Origin: Paenibacillus pinistramenti
GTDB lineage: Bacteria; Bacillota; Bacilli; Paenibacillales; Paenibacillaceae
Reading direction: 5' to 3'
Assembly: GCF_005869875.1 (NCBI RefSeq)
Contig: NZ_VAWG01000007.1
Span: 102,132 to 166,131 of the forward strand
DNA length: 64,000 nucleotides
Shown here: positions 53,511 to 62,993 of the stretch, in pieces
How positions within the stretch are numbered: position 1 is the first letter of the stretch
Layout: every line of letters starts with the position of its first letter
Notes under the pieces: generated by a model
Database searches by the model: none
Told to the model about the DNA's origin: nothing
Seen by the model: only the letters and a program-made list of their open reading frames with translations
Translations under genes and position numbers: made by a program

Positions 53511-54647
53511 CTACACGCTTGATCCCGGGAGAAGGCCTGCGGCCAGCCAGTGCTTCCGCACAGGGCGAGCGGTCTCTCCCGCTCCGGCTCCGGATTCAGC
53601 TTCGGCCCGAGCTTCCGCACCAGCTTCCGCACCAGCTTCGGCTTCGGCTCCTGTCCCGGCATCAGCCACGGCCACGGCTTCGGCCCCGCCGCCTTCAATC
53701 TGCTCCAGAATTAAATCTACTGCCCTTTCGCCCATTTCTTTATACGGAACCGCCATCACCGACAGCCGGGGAACCAGCTGGTCGCTGACCCGGTACGTAT
53801 TGTCGGCAGACATCACCTTCACTTCCCGGCCGACCTTCAAATCCAGCCGGGCTGCGGCTCTGTACATCTCCAGCGCGCCATCCATCCAGTTGGAGAGATA
53901 CACCGCCGGCTGTCCGTTGGCCAGATCATACTCCAGAATCGCCTGAACGTGCTCCGGCTCCAGCTTGTCCACTTTCTCTACTCTGGGCGTCCAGCCGCGC
54001 TCCGCGCAGAAATGCTCATACGCATCCCTGCGGGCCGTCTCCGCCCAGTTCTCGGGCCAGCGGCGGTCCTCCATCTGCAGGTAGGCCGCTCCCCGCACCC
54101 CGGACTGCTCCAGGTATTCCATCGCCGTCCGGACGCTGCCGTAATAATCGGCCATTACCGAATAAATGTCCTCCGCTCCCGCGTAGCCTTCAACGGATAC
54201 GTACGGAACTTTATGCTCCCGCACCTGCGCCGCCCAGTCGGGGTCCTCGAATCCCAGATAATCCAGGCTGATAATGCCATCGACCCTCCGCTGGAAATAC
54301 AAGGAAATCAGCTCCTCCCAGCCGGTCATCCCATCACCACGGCCGACCAGCAGCACATGGTAGCCCTGTCTCAGACAGGCCTGCTGCAGCCCCTCCAGCA
54401 GCTGCAGAAACAGCGCATTCGACGTATCCCCGAAGGCGGCGACACAGTAGCTGCGCCCCGTCTTCATCGCGCGCGCCCCCGCATCAACATGATAATTCAG
54501 CTCCCGCATGGCTTTCAGAACCGCTTCCCGTTTGGCACGGCTGACCCCGATGCCCTGCGTCCCGTTAATTACAGCCGATACCACGCTGCGGGACACCCCG
54601 GCCAGACGCGCCACATCCATACTCGTTACTCTTTTTCCCGTCATCAT
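53511..54647 (-). CDS. LacI family regulator with C-terminal repeat insertion
   Basis: A 378-residue LacI/GalR regulator: helix-turn-helix and hinge in SMDVARLAGVSRSVVSAVING (about residues 8-28), then a periplasmic-binding-like effector domain. Near the C-terminus, after ERAVDLILEQIEGG, about 45 residues of Ala/Glu/Gly repeats (AEAGAEAGAEARAEAESG) are inserted before the last strand. The start is taken at 54647, six bases after the xpt stop; ATG 54644 is an alternative. Close linkage with xpt suggests co-transcription; the effector is unknown. Confidence 0.85.
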   Translation of the reverse strand: MMTGKRVTSMDVARLAGVSRSVVSAVINGTQGIGVSRAKREAVLKAMRELNYHVDAGARAMKTGRSYCVAAFGDTSNALFLQLLEGLQQACLRQGYHVLLVGRGDGMTGWEELISLYFQRRVDGIISLDYLGFEDPDWAAQVREHKVPYVSVEGYAGAEDIYSVMADYYGSVRTAMEYLEQSGVRGAAYLQMEDRRWPENWAETARRDAYEHFCAERGWTPRVEKVDKLEPEHVQAILEYDLANGQPAVYLSNWMDGALEMYRAAARLDLKVGREVKVMSADNTYRVSDQLVPRLSVMAVPYKEMGERAVDLILEQIEGGGAEAVAVADAGTGAEAEAGAEAGAEARAEAESGAGAGETARPVRKHWLAAGLLPGSSV

Positions 54648-54653
54648 TCCCAC

Positions 54654-55262
<609 letters not shown>

Positions 55263-55303
55263 TTATTGCAGCAAGAATTCAAATCTGTCTTCTATTCTAA
55301 CGC

Positions 55304-55327
55304 AAAAAGCCCGTATCCCGATACGGG
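55304..55327 (-). terminator. terminator upstream of xpt
   Basis: CCCGTAT pairs with ATACGGG around four bases, and the minus strand continues GCTTTTTG. It most likely ends the 103-residue hypothetical gene's transcript; no riboswitch aptamer precedes it. Confidence 0.7.
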
Positions 55328-55425
55328 ATAACAGGCTTCTTTACAGCTGAGCCGCCGGAGGTGCTTTACCAATGGCTAAAAAAGAACGGGGCCGCAGGCG
55401 GTCCCCCGGGGCGGCAGGATTTTTC

Positions 55426-55737
55426 TCAAATAGATTCAGGCTTGCCGGGCAGAAGATTGCCCACCAGGTTCTTCAAATGCTGGTCCTCAAAATGCTCCTC
55501 TTCATTCCCGTTATCCAGCTTGCGGATAATAATCTCCTTGAAACCGGCTCCGCCGCCCGCCGGGGCGAAGGTCAGCGGCTCCTGCTTCTCCAGGCGAAGA
55601 TTGGTGTAGCCCATGTCCGCAAACATATTCAAATATTCCTGCTCCGCAGGCTTGCGGTCCTCATTCAAAATAATCAGCCCGCGCAGCTCTTTCGTTTCGT
55701 TCTCATGCACAACGTCAAAGTGAACGATGCATTCCAT
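55426..55737 (-). CDS. hypothetical protein
   Basis: A 103-residue cytosolic protein, not recognised. It looks like a small alpha/beta fold: MECIVHFDVVHENETKELRGLIILNED, a helix with EQEYLNMFADMGYTNL, then FKEIIIRKLDNG and an acidic, His-rich tail. The ATG at 55737 has GGGATG nearby, not a strong site. It stands alone upstream of xpt with its own terminator. Confidence 0.6.
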   Translation of the reverse strand: MECIVHFDVVHENETKELRGLIILNEDRKPAEQEYLNMFADMGYTNLRLEKQEPLTFAPAGGGAGFKEIIIRKLDNGNEEEHFEDQHLKNLVGNLLPGKPESI

Positions 55738-55990
55738 CCCTCTTCACACTCCAATACCAGTATCGTATTCTCAGCATTTCCATCCGGGACTCCAAACATC
55801 CGGAAGAAGCCTGCAGCAGGGGGCGTGTACGCACATTTGCCAAAGCTTAAGCCGGTTCAGGATTTACGCCCACTCCATAGTTATACGGAAAATAAGCGGT
55901 CAGGAGTCTGCCTAAATAAGGCAGTTTCATGAATTTGAAGAGGATTTAAGCCCTGCTTGAATTCTTAGTAGAGCCTGATAGAGCCTAACG

Positions 55991-56731
55991 TCAGAGCTGC
56001 TCGGCTCCGCAGTTCGGACACCATTTCGTTCCCTTCACAAGCGGCTCGGCGCAAATTTGGCATTTGCCCGCTGCATCTCCGTAGGCTGCCGGTTTCTCGT
56101 AAGAGGAAGGTTTAGACTCCATGTTCTCCTTCCAGGTCCGGATTCTCCGGTCCAGCTCCTCCTGCCGCTCCCGCTCCCTCTCCAGCTGAAGCTGATGGCG
56201 CTTCTCTTCTTCCCGGGAAGGGGATTCGCCATATTCGTCAGGCACCTCTTTCACCAGCGGGCCGCGGTAAATCACAGTCTCTGACGATGCTCCGGCTTCA
56301 TGGTAAGCCTGTTCGTCCTCGGCTTCCGGCTCTCTCTGCACAGCTGTCTCCGTCTGGGGGCCGCTGCCCTGTTCACTGCGGGACTTGAGCTTACGGCCGC
56401 AGAAAGGACAGAAGACCGCATCCTGGGGAACGACCTTTCCGCATTCGCACAGCCGCTCGTTCTTCAGCGCAGCGATCTTGGTTCTCACCTCATCCCGCTC
56501 TTCTGCAAGCAGGTCGCAGGTCTTCGCCAGCTCCATCATTTCCTTCTCCGCCTGGGACATGTCTTTGGCACGGTAGCCCTCGTAGAACACCTGACCCATC
56601 CGCTGGTAATAAATGTTCATTTCACGTTCGATATTTGAAATCTGCCCGTTGAGCTTATTGATTTCGACAACATTCTGAGCGCGCTCGCTCGCTTTATTGG
56701 CTCCGTTCTTAATTCGGTCCAAGAAACTCAT
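55991..56731 (-). CDS. zinc-ribbon protein with N-terminal coiled coil
   Basis: A 246-residue cytosolic protein. Residues 1-90 form a long coiled coil (NKLNGQISNIEREMNIYYQRMG and KEMMELAKTCDLLAEERDEV). Two zinc ribbons follow: CECGK...FCPFCGRK near residue 100 and CQICAEPL...WCPNCGAEQL at the C-terminus, with an acidic/Arg-rich linker between. The ATG at 56731 has GGAGG nine bases upstream. Function unknown; the ribbon pair suggests nucleic-acid or protein contacts. Confidence 0.75.
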   Translation of the reverse strand: MSFLDRIKNGANKASERAQNVVEINKLNGQISNIEREMNIYYQRMGQVFYEGYRAKDMSQAEKEMMELAKTCDLLAEERDEVRTKIAALKNERLCECGKVVPQDAVFCPFCGRKLKSRSEQGSGPQTETAVQREPEAEDEQAYHEAGASSETVIYRGPLVKEVPDEYGESPSREEEKRHQLQLERERERQEELDRRIRTWKENMESKPSSYEKPAAYGDAAGKCQICAEPLVKGTKWCPNCGAEQL

Positions 56732-56990
56732 AATCTTCATCCTCCGATCAAAGCAGCATCTTCTTCGTTCTTCATCAAGTTATGATGCCATCTTCTGTTT
56801 TAGACGATTGGCACAATGCCTTTATAGCAAGGTATTGCGCTGATGTTAACTATCATACCAGATTTCAAGCGTTCTGTGAAAACCTAACATGAGCAGGCCC
56901 CGGACCTGACAAAACTTTTTGATTTGAGGGGGTAATCGGAGTAAAATAGAAGAGCTTACGGCGTTATTTTTATCATTAGGAGTAGATATT

Positions 56991-57707
56991 TTGAGCCTAT
57001 CGAATGAAACCGGCAATGGACTGCAGCTTGGCCCTATGGAACTCAAGCAGCTGTGGGAATCAGGCGGCGACCAGCTCGCCGGACTGGAGACCTGGAGACA
57101 GCTTCCCATGATGTATCAAATGGCTTTGGATGAGCTCCAGAACAAGATCAAGCTGATTCAGACGGAATGGAAACACCGACAGGGATATAATCCGATTGAA
57201 CATATTAAGACAAGAATCAAGGAACCCGCCAGCATCCTCGCCAAAATGCAGCGCAAAGGATTGGCCATGACGCCCGACAATCTGGTAGGCGGCATTCATG
57301 ACATTGCGGGAATGCGGATTGTATGCGCTTTTGTGAAAGATATTTACAGTCTTGTAGGTCATTTGCAGACCCGTGATGACCTCAACATTCTTGAGATCAA
57401 GGATTATATCGCGGAGCCCAAGCCCAACGGCTACCAAAGTCTTCATCTGATTGTCTCCGTCCCGCTGATCCTGATGGAAGGACCGGAGTGGATCAAGGTC
57501 GAAATTCAGCTTCGCACCTTGGCCATGGATTTCTGGGCGAGCATGGAGCATATATTGTTCTATAAATACGACAAGCAGGTGCCTGCCCATGTCATTAAAG
57601 AGCTGACAGAAGCCGCCCGCGCAGCCGATGAGCTGGATAAGAAAATGCTCGGGCTGCGCAAGGAGATCATTGCGCTGTCGGAGGGGACGGCCGGCTCCGG
57701 TAAATAA
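56991..57707 (+). CDS. relP: small alarmone synthetase, RelP/YwaC type
   Basis: A 238-residue (p)ppGpp synthetase without hydrolase domain. It matches YwaC/RelP better than YjbM/RelQ: YNPIEHIKTRIKEPASILAKMQRKG, HDIAGMRIVCAFVKDIYSLV, PKPNGYQSLHLIVSVP and EIQLRTLAMDFWASMEH, with the catalytic Asp in HDIAG and Glu in VEIQLRT. The start is TTG at 56991 with AGGAG eight bases upstream. RelP-type enzymes respond to cell-envelope stress in Bacillus. A perfect terminator follows. Confidence 0.92.
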   Translation: MSLSNETGNGLQLGPMELKQLWESGGDQLAGLETWRQLPMMYQMALDELQNKIKLIQTEWKHRQGYNPIEHIKTRIKEPASILAKMQRKGLAMTPDNLVGGIHDIAGMRIVCAFVKDIYSLVGHLQTRDDLNILEIKDYIAEPKPNGYQSLHLIVSVPLILMEGPEWIKVEIQLRTLAMDFWASMEHILFYKYDKQVPAHVIKELTEAARAADELDKKMLGLRKEIIALSEGTAGSGK

Positions 57708-57731
57708 ACACACCGCCGCATTCCTCCTCAC

Positions 57732-57768
57732 AAAAAAGAGATGAACCGCCGAGGTTCATCTCTTTTTT
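57732..57768. terminator. bidirectional terminator
   Basis: AAAAAAGAGATGAACC pairs perfectly with GGTTCATCTCTTTTTT around five bases. It serves both the alarmone synthetase (+) and the flavin monooxygenase (-). Confidence 0.92.
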
Positions 57769-57819
57769 ATACAAATTTTTACAAGGGGGCTTCACGAGGC
57801 TTCTGGAAGAATCCGCCCG

Positions 57820-59160
57820 TCAGGCAATCGGCTGTTTGAAATGTCCGGGAGCCGGGCGTTTGAGGCCGAGATGCTCCCGCAGCGTGCTGCCTTCATATTC
57901 CTCGCGGAATAAGCCGCGGCGCTGAAGCACCGGCACAACATGATCGACAAATTCATTAAGATCACCGGGCAGAACAGGCGGCATAATGTTAAACCCGTCG
58001 CAGCCGTAACCCTCATACCATTCCTGCATCAGGTCTGCCAGCTGCTCCGGTGTACCTACGAACTGCATGTGGCCCCGTGCGCCGAGCAGCCTTCTGCCCA
58101 GCTCGATAATGGACAAGCCGTCTTTCCGGGCCAGATCCATAACCAGCTGCACTCGGCTCTTCATCCCGTTGCTTGCCTTAACCGGGTTCGGAATGTCAGG
58201 CAAAGGCCCGTCTGCCGGATAGCCGCTCAGGTCGTATTGAAGCATACCGGAGACCATCATCACTGCCTCATCCGGGTCGATCAAGTCGAGAAGCTCCCGC
58301 TCGCGCCGGAGCGCCTCTTCTTCCGTTCCGCCCAGAATCGGGGACAGACCCGGCATAATCTTCAGGCTGTCCGGCTCCCTCCCTTCAGCAGCTACCTTGT
58401 TCTTCAGCGTCCGGTAAAAGGACTGCGCGGCCGCCAGCGACTGCTGGGCGGTGAAGATGATTTCCCCATACTGCGCGGCAAAGGCCTGGCCCGGCTCGGA
58501 GGAACCGGCTTGAATCAGGACCGGATACCCCTGCGGCGGACGCGGCGTAATTAACGGGCCCTTGGAATTGTACCATCTGCCTTGATAGTCCACCGTGTGC
58601 AGCTTGGAGACATCCGCAAAGACGCCGGCCTGGCGGTCCATGACAAGAGTGTCATCTTCCCAGCTGTCCCATAAACGGGTCACGACTTCCACGAATTCGG
58701 CCGCCATCTCGTACCGCAGGGCGTGCTCCGGATGCTTCTCCCTGCCAAAATTGTTCGCTTCCGCATCAACCTGTGAGGTCACGATATTCCAGCCTGCGCG
58801 GCCGCCGCTGAGCAGATCCAGCGTGGCCATTCTACGGGCCACATGAAAAGGCTCGTTGTATGTAGTTGATATGGTTGCCGTAAGGCCGATCCGGCTGGTG
58901 GCCATCGACAAGGCAGAGAGCAGCGACACCGGGTCCAGCATGCCTGCCGCCGCCCGGCTTGGATAGATCAAGTGCAGAAGATCCGCAAAAAAGATCATAT
59001 CCAGCTTGCCGCGTTCAGCCGTCGCCGCAAGCTGCTCATACAGCTTGATGTCAAACATCTTCTCCACGCCCGAATCCGGGTGCCTCCACCCCGCGTGATG
59101 ATGCCCGGAAAAGTACAGAAATGCGCCAAGGTGAAGCTGTCCGTCCCTTTTGCTGCTCAT
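57820..59160 (-). CDS. LLM-class flavin-dependent monooxygenase (NtaA/SnaA/DszA group)
   Basis: A 446-residue FMNH2-dependent monooxygenase: LHLGAFLYFSGHHHAGWRHP at the start, GKLDMIFFADLLHL, SHVARRMATLDLLSGGRAGWNIVTS-like block near residue 115, and PVLIQAGSSEPGQAFAAQYGEIIFT near residue 225 are group hallmarks. Members open C-S or C-N bonds of organosulfur or aminocarboxylate compounds. As last gene of an ssu-type transport operon, it probably desulfonates the imported compound; flavin reductase must come from elsewhere. ATG 59160 has AGGAG nine bases upstream; 59169 is possible. Confidence 0.87.
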   Translation of the reverse strand: MSSKRDGQLHLGAFLYFSGHHHAGWRHPDSGVEKMFDIKLYEQLAATAERGKLDMIFFADLLHLIYPSRAAAGMLDPVSLLSALSMATSRIGLTATISTTYNEPFHVARRMATLDLLSGGRAGWNIVTSQVDAEANNFGREKHPEHALRYEMAAEFVEVVTRLWDSWEDDTLVMDRQAGVFADVSKLHTVDYQGRWYNSKGPLITPRPPQGYPVLIQAGSSEPGQAFAAQYGEIIFTAQQSLAAAQSFYRTLKNKVAAEGREPDSLKIMPGLSPILGGTEEEALRRERELLDLIDPDEAVMMVSGMLQYDLSGYPADGPLPDIPNPVKASNGMKSRVQLVMDLARKDGLSIIELGRRLLGARGHMQFVGTPEQLADLMQEWYEGYGCDGFNIMPPVLPGDLNEFVDHVVPVLQRRGLFREEYEGSTLREHLGLKRPAPGHFKQPIA

Positions 59161-59178
59161 ATCATCCAACTCCTCTAT

Positions 59179-59220
59179 TTAAGTTCTTCTGATTAAGTTC
59201 TTCTGCTTATGTGCTGCTGA
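59179..59220. repeat. 14-bp tandem repeat directly after the ssuC2 stop
   Basis: Three 14-bp units: TTAAGTTCTTCTGA (59179), TTAAGTTCTTCTGC (59193) and TTATGTGCTGCTGA (59207). On the minus strand the array starts with the base after the permease stop codon and ends 18 bases before the monooxygenase start. Confidence 0.8.
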
Positions 59221-60090
59221 TCAGCCTTTATAAGCGCTGCTCCATCTCAGCCAGTGCCGTTCAAGAACCCGCACGCCCATATCCGACAGCTTGCCAACGG
59301 CGATGAACACAGCGAGACCCACAAACACAATGTCCGTATTGCTGAACACCCGGGCATCCTGAATCATATATCCAATGCCCGAGCTTGCCCCCATCATTTC
59401 CGCGATAGCCAGAATCAGCCATGAGGCGCTGACCGCGAGCCTGATGCCGAGCAGAATATTAGGCAGTGCAGCCGGAAGGATAAGGGAAACCAGCTTCTGA
59501 ACAGCGGAATACTGCAGCACGCGGGTCACCTCATGCAGCTTGCGGTCTGCCGTCCGGACGCCTAAGAACGTGTGAAAATACACAGGAAAGAAAGAGCCCA
59601 GGGCTATAATCAGAATTTTGGAAAATTCTCCGACACCGAACCAAAGGATGAACAGAGGAATCAAAGCCATCAGCGGCACAGTCCTCAGCATCTGCAGCGA
59701 AGGATCAAGCGTCCGCTCAGCCCATTTGCCAAGCCCCGTAAACAAGCCGAGGAGCAGACCTGCTGCGCTTCCGAGAAGGAAGCCCGTGACGGCGCGGACC
59801 GCGCTGGCACCCAAATGCCGGGGGAGTTCACCCGAAACGCACAGCCGGACAAACGTCTGGACGATCCGGGACGGCGCCGGCAGCTGCGCTGCCGAAACAA
59901 TTTCGAGCATGGCCACGGCCTGCCAAACGATCAGGATGACGAGCGGCACGATCCATCCCTGAAGCTTTGCCGCCCCGGCCGCCTTTAAGCTCCAGGATTT
60001 CAAACTCCAGGGTTTCAATCTTCTGCCCTGAATCTTCACCGGCCCGGAATGGCCGCCGATTGGCGGCGTATTTTCCATCAGCTTGTTCAT
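59221..60090 (-). CDS. ssuC: sulfonate-type ABC transporter permease (second copy)
   Basis: A 289-residue SsuC/TauC-like permease with six helices: LPAPSRIVQTFVRL, LGASAVRAVTGFLLGSAAGLLLGL, and the EAA-like KLVSLILPAALPNILLGIRLAVSASWLILAIAEMMGASSGIGYMI (residues 195-240). The N-terminus has an extra 40-residue basic, repetitive segment (LKPWSLKSWSLK). The start overlaps the preceding permease stop by one base (TAATG), so the two are coupled and probably form a heterodimer, whereas SsuC usually acts as homodimer. Confidence 0.88.
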   Translation of the reverse strand: MNKLMENTPPIGGHSGPVKIQGRRLKPWSLKSWSLKAAGAAKLQGWIVPLVILIVWQAVAMLEIVSAAQLPAPSRIVQTFVRLCVSGELPRHLGASAVRAVTGFLLGSAAGLLLGLFTGLGKWAERTLDPSLQMLRTVPLMALIPLFILWFGVGEFSKILIIALGSFFPVYFHTFLGVRTADRKLHEVTRVLQYSAVQKLVSLILPAALPNILLGIRLAVSASWLILAIAEMMGASSGIGYMIQDARVFSNTDIVFVGLAVFIAVGKLSDMGVRVLERHWLRWSSAYKG

Positions 60091-60884
60091 TAGAGGACTT
60101 CCTTTCTATGATCCTGCCACCGGAGAAGCCGGAATTCTGCCAGCTTCACGATCGAATCGGTCAGCTTGCCGACAACGGCAAACACAATGATTCCTACAAA
60201 AATGACGGCTGTAAGCGAGAAGGATCTTGCATCATTGATGATGTAGCCGATTCCGGAGCTGGAGCCCATTAATTCTGCTACGATCAGCGCCAGCCAGCTG
60301 ACACCGATTGAAAGCCGGGCCCCCAGGAAGATGGAAGGCAGCGATGCCGGTAATATTAGCTTGAAGATAGTCTGCAGCTTCGAAAACTGCAGTACACGGG
60401 CAACATCAAACAGTTCGTTATTCACTGAACGGACACCGAGAAAAGCGTTAACATAGAGCGGAAAGAAAGCCGCTTTGGCAATCAGGAGAATCTTCGAGGC
60501 TTCCCCGAATCCGAACCAGAGAATAAACAGGGGCGCTACCGCCAGATGGGGAAGCGTGCGAAGCAGCTGAATCGAAGGATCAAACAGCTTCTCCGCCTTA
60601 AGGGAGAAGCCGACCCAGAGGCCTGCAGCGAGCCCAAGCCCTCCGCCCAGCAGAAATCCCAGGGTGGCGCGCCTGCCCGAGATCAGCAGATTGCTCCACA
60701 GCTCACCGGAATTGACCATATCAATGAACGCTTCCCAGATCTCCTTTGGAGGCGGGATCAGGACTGCATTCACCATCCCGTGCGAGGTGGCGTACTGCCA
60801 GACGACCAGGAGGACCAATGGCAGCAGCAGCCCTAAGAGCCCGTTCACGATTCGGATCGACAGCTTGCTTTTGGATAAGGACAT
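60090..60884 (-). CDS. ssuC: sulfonate-type ABC transporter permease (first copy)
   Basis: A 264-residue SsuC-like permease, clearly a paralog of the next gene: LIPPPKEIWEAFIDMV, GRRATLGFLLGGGLGLAAGL, and LILPASLPSIFLGARLSIGVSWLALIVAELMGSSSGIGYII. The ATG at 60884 has AAGGAGCG upstream. It is 30 bases downstream of the binding-protein gene. Tandem permease duplication suggests a specialised substrate. Confidence 0.9.
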   Translation of the reverse strand: MSLSKSKLSIRIVNGLLGLLLPLVLLVVWQYATSHGMVNAVLIPPPKEIWEAFIDMVNSGELWSNLLISGRRATLGFLLGGGLGLAAGLWVGFSLKAEKLFDPSIQLLRTLPHLAVAPLFILWFGFGEASKILLIAKAAFFPLYVNAFLGVRSVNNELFDVARVLQFSKLQTIFKLILPASLPSIFLGARLSIGVSWLALIVAELMGSSSGIGYIINDARSFSLTAVIFVGIIVFAVVGKLTDSIVKLAEFRLLRWQDHRKEVL

Positions 60885-60913
60885 GAACGATCACGCTCCT
60901 TTGAAAGCACGAA

Positions 60914-62005
60914 TTAGGATTTATTTTCCTCGGCATATTCTTTTAGGGCCTGCTCAATAAAGCTGTTGTCGAACACTTTGGAGACGTCTACCTGCTTGCG
61001 GATTGTTCCCAGCTTATACTGGAAGTCCGCAGTGGCTTGCTGCTGAGCAATTGTTTCGGGACTGACAGGCGTATTGATGTAGGTTGAGCGTTCCTGAAAC
61101 CCCTTCATCATTTCAACAGGAATCTTGTTCTCATCAGCATACCGCTGCAGGGCTTCGTCATTGTTGGCCGTCTGCCAGTCAAGCGCCTTTTGAATAACCT
61201 TGAGATAAGCCACGACAAGTTCAGGATATTTATCCGCAAATTCGGTCCGCACTAACTGGAAGGAGGGGGACAGGATGCCTGCGCTTTCTCCGTCCGCGAT
61301 AATTCTGGCCTTGCCCGTCGCTGTATTCAGCGTGATACTCGGGTCCCAGACCGACCATGCGTCTACCTTGCCTGCTTCAAAGGCCGCCTGCGTTTCATCC
61401 GGCTGAAGTTGGATAATCTGCAGATCGGATTCCTTGATTCCTTCTTTCTCAAGCAGCTGGTACAGGAAATTGAACGCATTGCTTCCCTTCGTTACCGCCA
61501 CCTTCTTGCCCTTCAGATCGGCCACCGTCTTAATCGGGCTGTCTTTGGACACGAGGAGCGCCACATTGTTCTTGCCGCTGAGCGTCTGCGCTACAATCTT
61601 GAAATCTATTCCGGCCGCTTGGGCTGCGATAGGCGGCAGGTTCCCCATACCGGCGAAGTCCAGATGGCTGGAAGCCATCGCTTCAACCATTGGAGGCCCG
61701 CTCTGGAATTCAGAGAACTCGACCTTGGCGCCGTATTCGCCAAAGGCTTCCTCAAACCACTTCGCCTCCTGGATTTTGCCGAACAATCCGCCTTTGCCCT
61801 GATAGCCTATACGAACTGTAACGCCTTCATAGGAAGGCTTGGAAGAGTCTCCCGTCTGAGCTTTTGAATCTTCTGAAGCACTGGCCGCCTGGTTTTGGTC
61901 CGCAGCGGCAGCTGTGGATGACGCTGATTTATTGGAATTTCCGCACCCTGTAACAGCCAGAAGAAACGTAATAACCGCCAGGAAAGTTAATGCTTTCATT
62001 CTCAT
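60914..62005 (-). CDS. ssuA: sulfonate-type ABC substrate-binding lipoprotein
   Basis: A 363-residue binding protein: lipobox VTGC (Cys at about residue 21), a Ser/Ala/Gln linker, then VTVRIGYQGKGGLFGKIQEAKWFEEAFGEYGAKVEF and FQSGPPMVEAMASSHLDFAGMGNLPPIAAQAAG, the SsuA/TauA pattern, with WSVWDPSITL near residue 215. The ATG at 62005 has AAAGGGG nine bases upstream; the frame is open to 62062. Ligand is inferred as an aliphatic sulfonate or related sulfur compound. Confidence 0.9.
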   Translation of the reverse strand: MRMKALTFLAVITFLLAVTGCGNSNKSASSTAAAADQNQAASASEDSKAQTGDSSKPSYEGVTVRIGYQGKGGLFGKIQEAKWFEEAFGEYGAKVEFSEFQSGPPMVEAMASSHLDFAGMGNLPPIAAQAAGIDFKIVAQTLSGKNNVALLVSKDSPIKTVADLKGKKVAVTKGSNAFNFLYQLLEKEGIKESDLQIIQLQPDETQAAFEAGKVDAWSVWDPSITLNTATGKARIIADGESAGILSPSFQLVRTEFADKYPELVVAYLKVIQKALDWQTANNDEALQRYADENKIPVEMMKGFQERSTYINTPVSPETIAQQQATADFQYKLGTIRKQVDVSKVFDNSFIEQALKEYAEENKS

Positions 62006-62039
62006 AATTTCATTCCCCTTTGAAATTTTATTATGGGTA

Positions 62040-62804
62040 TTAAATACCGGCTCCCTCGTCAATCAAAGGACTCTCCACCTTCTCAAATTCATTTAGCACA
62101 AGGCTGCGGAATTCCTGGAAAGAAGGGGTATTCCGTTTGCGCGGGTAAGGAAGATCAATCCCGATTACATTCCGGATGTGCCCGGGCCGCGGGTTCATAA
62201 TGACAACACGTTCACCAAGGAAGACCGCTTCGTCCAGATCGTGCGTAACGAAGAGCATTGTCGTACGGTTCCGTTCCCAGATCTCCAGCAGAACCTCCTG
62301 CATGTGTGTCCGGGTGAAGGCATCCAGCGCGCCAAACGGCTCGTCGAGAAGCAGGACATCGGGCTTTCGCAGCAGGGCTCTGGCAATGGCAACCCTTTGC
62401 GCCATACCGCCGGACAGCTCGCGGGGATAAGCGTGTTCAAATCCTTTAAGCCTTACCAGCTCAATCAGCTCAGCCACCCGCTTCCGGACCACCGGACTGC
62501 GGAGGGACAGGTTGGCCGCAATGTTCTTCTCCACCGTAAACCAGGGAAAAAGGCGGGGCTCCTGAAAAATAACTCCTTTATCAATTCCGGGTCCAATAAT
62601 CGGTTTTCCGTTCAGCTCCACTTTGCCCTCATAATGGGAATCCAGGCCGGCAATGATCTTTAAGAGCGTGCTTTTACCGCAGCCGCTGGGCCCGATGAAG
62701 GTGACAAACTGCCCTTTTTGAACCTGCAGCACGATGTCGTGAAGGGCAGAAACCTTGCCCGAAGGGGTTGAAAAAGTTCTGTACAAATTCTCAATGGTAA
62801 TCAA
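62040..62804 (-). CDS. ssuB: sulfonate-type ABC transporter ATPase
   Basis: A 254-residue ATPase equal in length to SsuB: Walker [11 protein letters not shown]-loop [11 protein letters not shown], signature [15 protein letters not shown], Walker [13 protein letters not shown], switch [10 protein letters not shown]. The TTG at 62804 is taken as start because AAAGGAGG lies seven bases upstream and the product then begins like other SsuB proteins; the open frame to 62963 covers the promoter/operator. It is the first gene of the five-gene operon. Confidence 0.92.
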   Translation of the reverse strand: MITIENLYRTFSTPSGKVSALHDIVLQVQKGQFVTFIGPSGCGKSTLLKIIAGLDSHYEGKVELNGKPIIGPGIDKGVIFQEPRLFPWFTVEKNIAANLSLRSPVVRKRVAELIELVRLKGFEHAYPRELSGGMAQRVAIARALLRKPDVLLLDEPFGALDAFTRTHMQEVLLEIWERNRTTMLFVTHDLDEAVFLGERVVIMNPRPGHIRNVIGIDLPYPRKRNTPSFQEFRSLVLNEFEKVESPLIDEGAGI

Positions 62805-62900
62805 ATATATTCCTCCTTTGTCCACTAATCTTATGTATTTACTTGGTTTTAATTTTAATAAAAAGGGCATTTCTCCAGTAGACTGGAAAAGCTGCCTCTC

Positions 62901-62926
62901 ACAAACCGAATATTCAATCGGTTTGT
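62901..62926. promoter_or_regulatory. inverted repeat operator upstream of ssuB
   Basis: ACAAACCGA (62901-62909) and TCGGTTTGT (62918-62926) are perfect 9-bp arms around eight bases. It lies 97 bases upstream of ssuB and 70 bases downstream of the TetR gene's stop, the only palindrome of this quality in the gap. A TetR-type operator is the simplest reading. A second small palindrome TCCAGTAGACTGGA lies at 62874-62887. Confidence 0.65.
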
Positions 62927-62993
62927 TATTACGTATTATTGCCTGATAGAAAGGGGATGTCAAGAAGATTTTTCCAACCTCAAAACCCTCACC

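Noticed and set aside
62805..62993. SAM riboswitch (S-box) or T-box before the sulfonate operon
   Set aside because: No leader terminator and no S-box core in the 190 bases; a palindromic operator is the better explanation.
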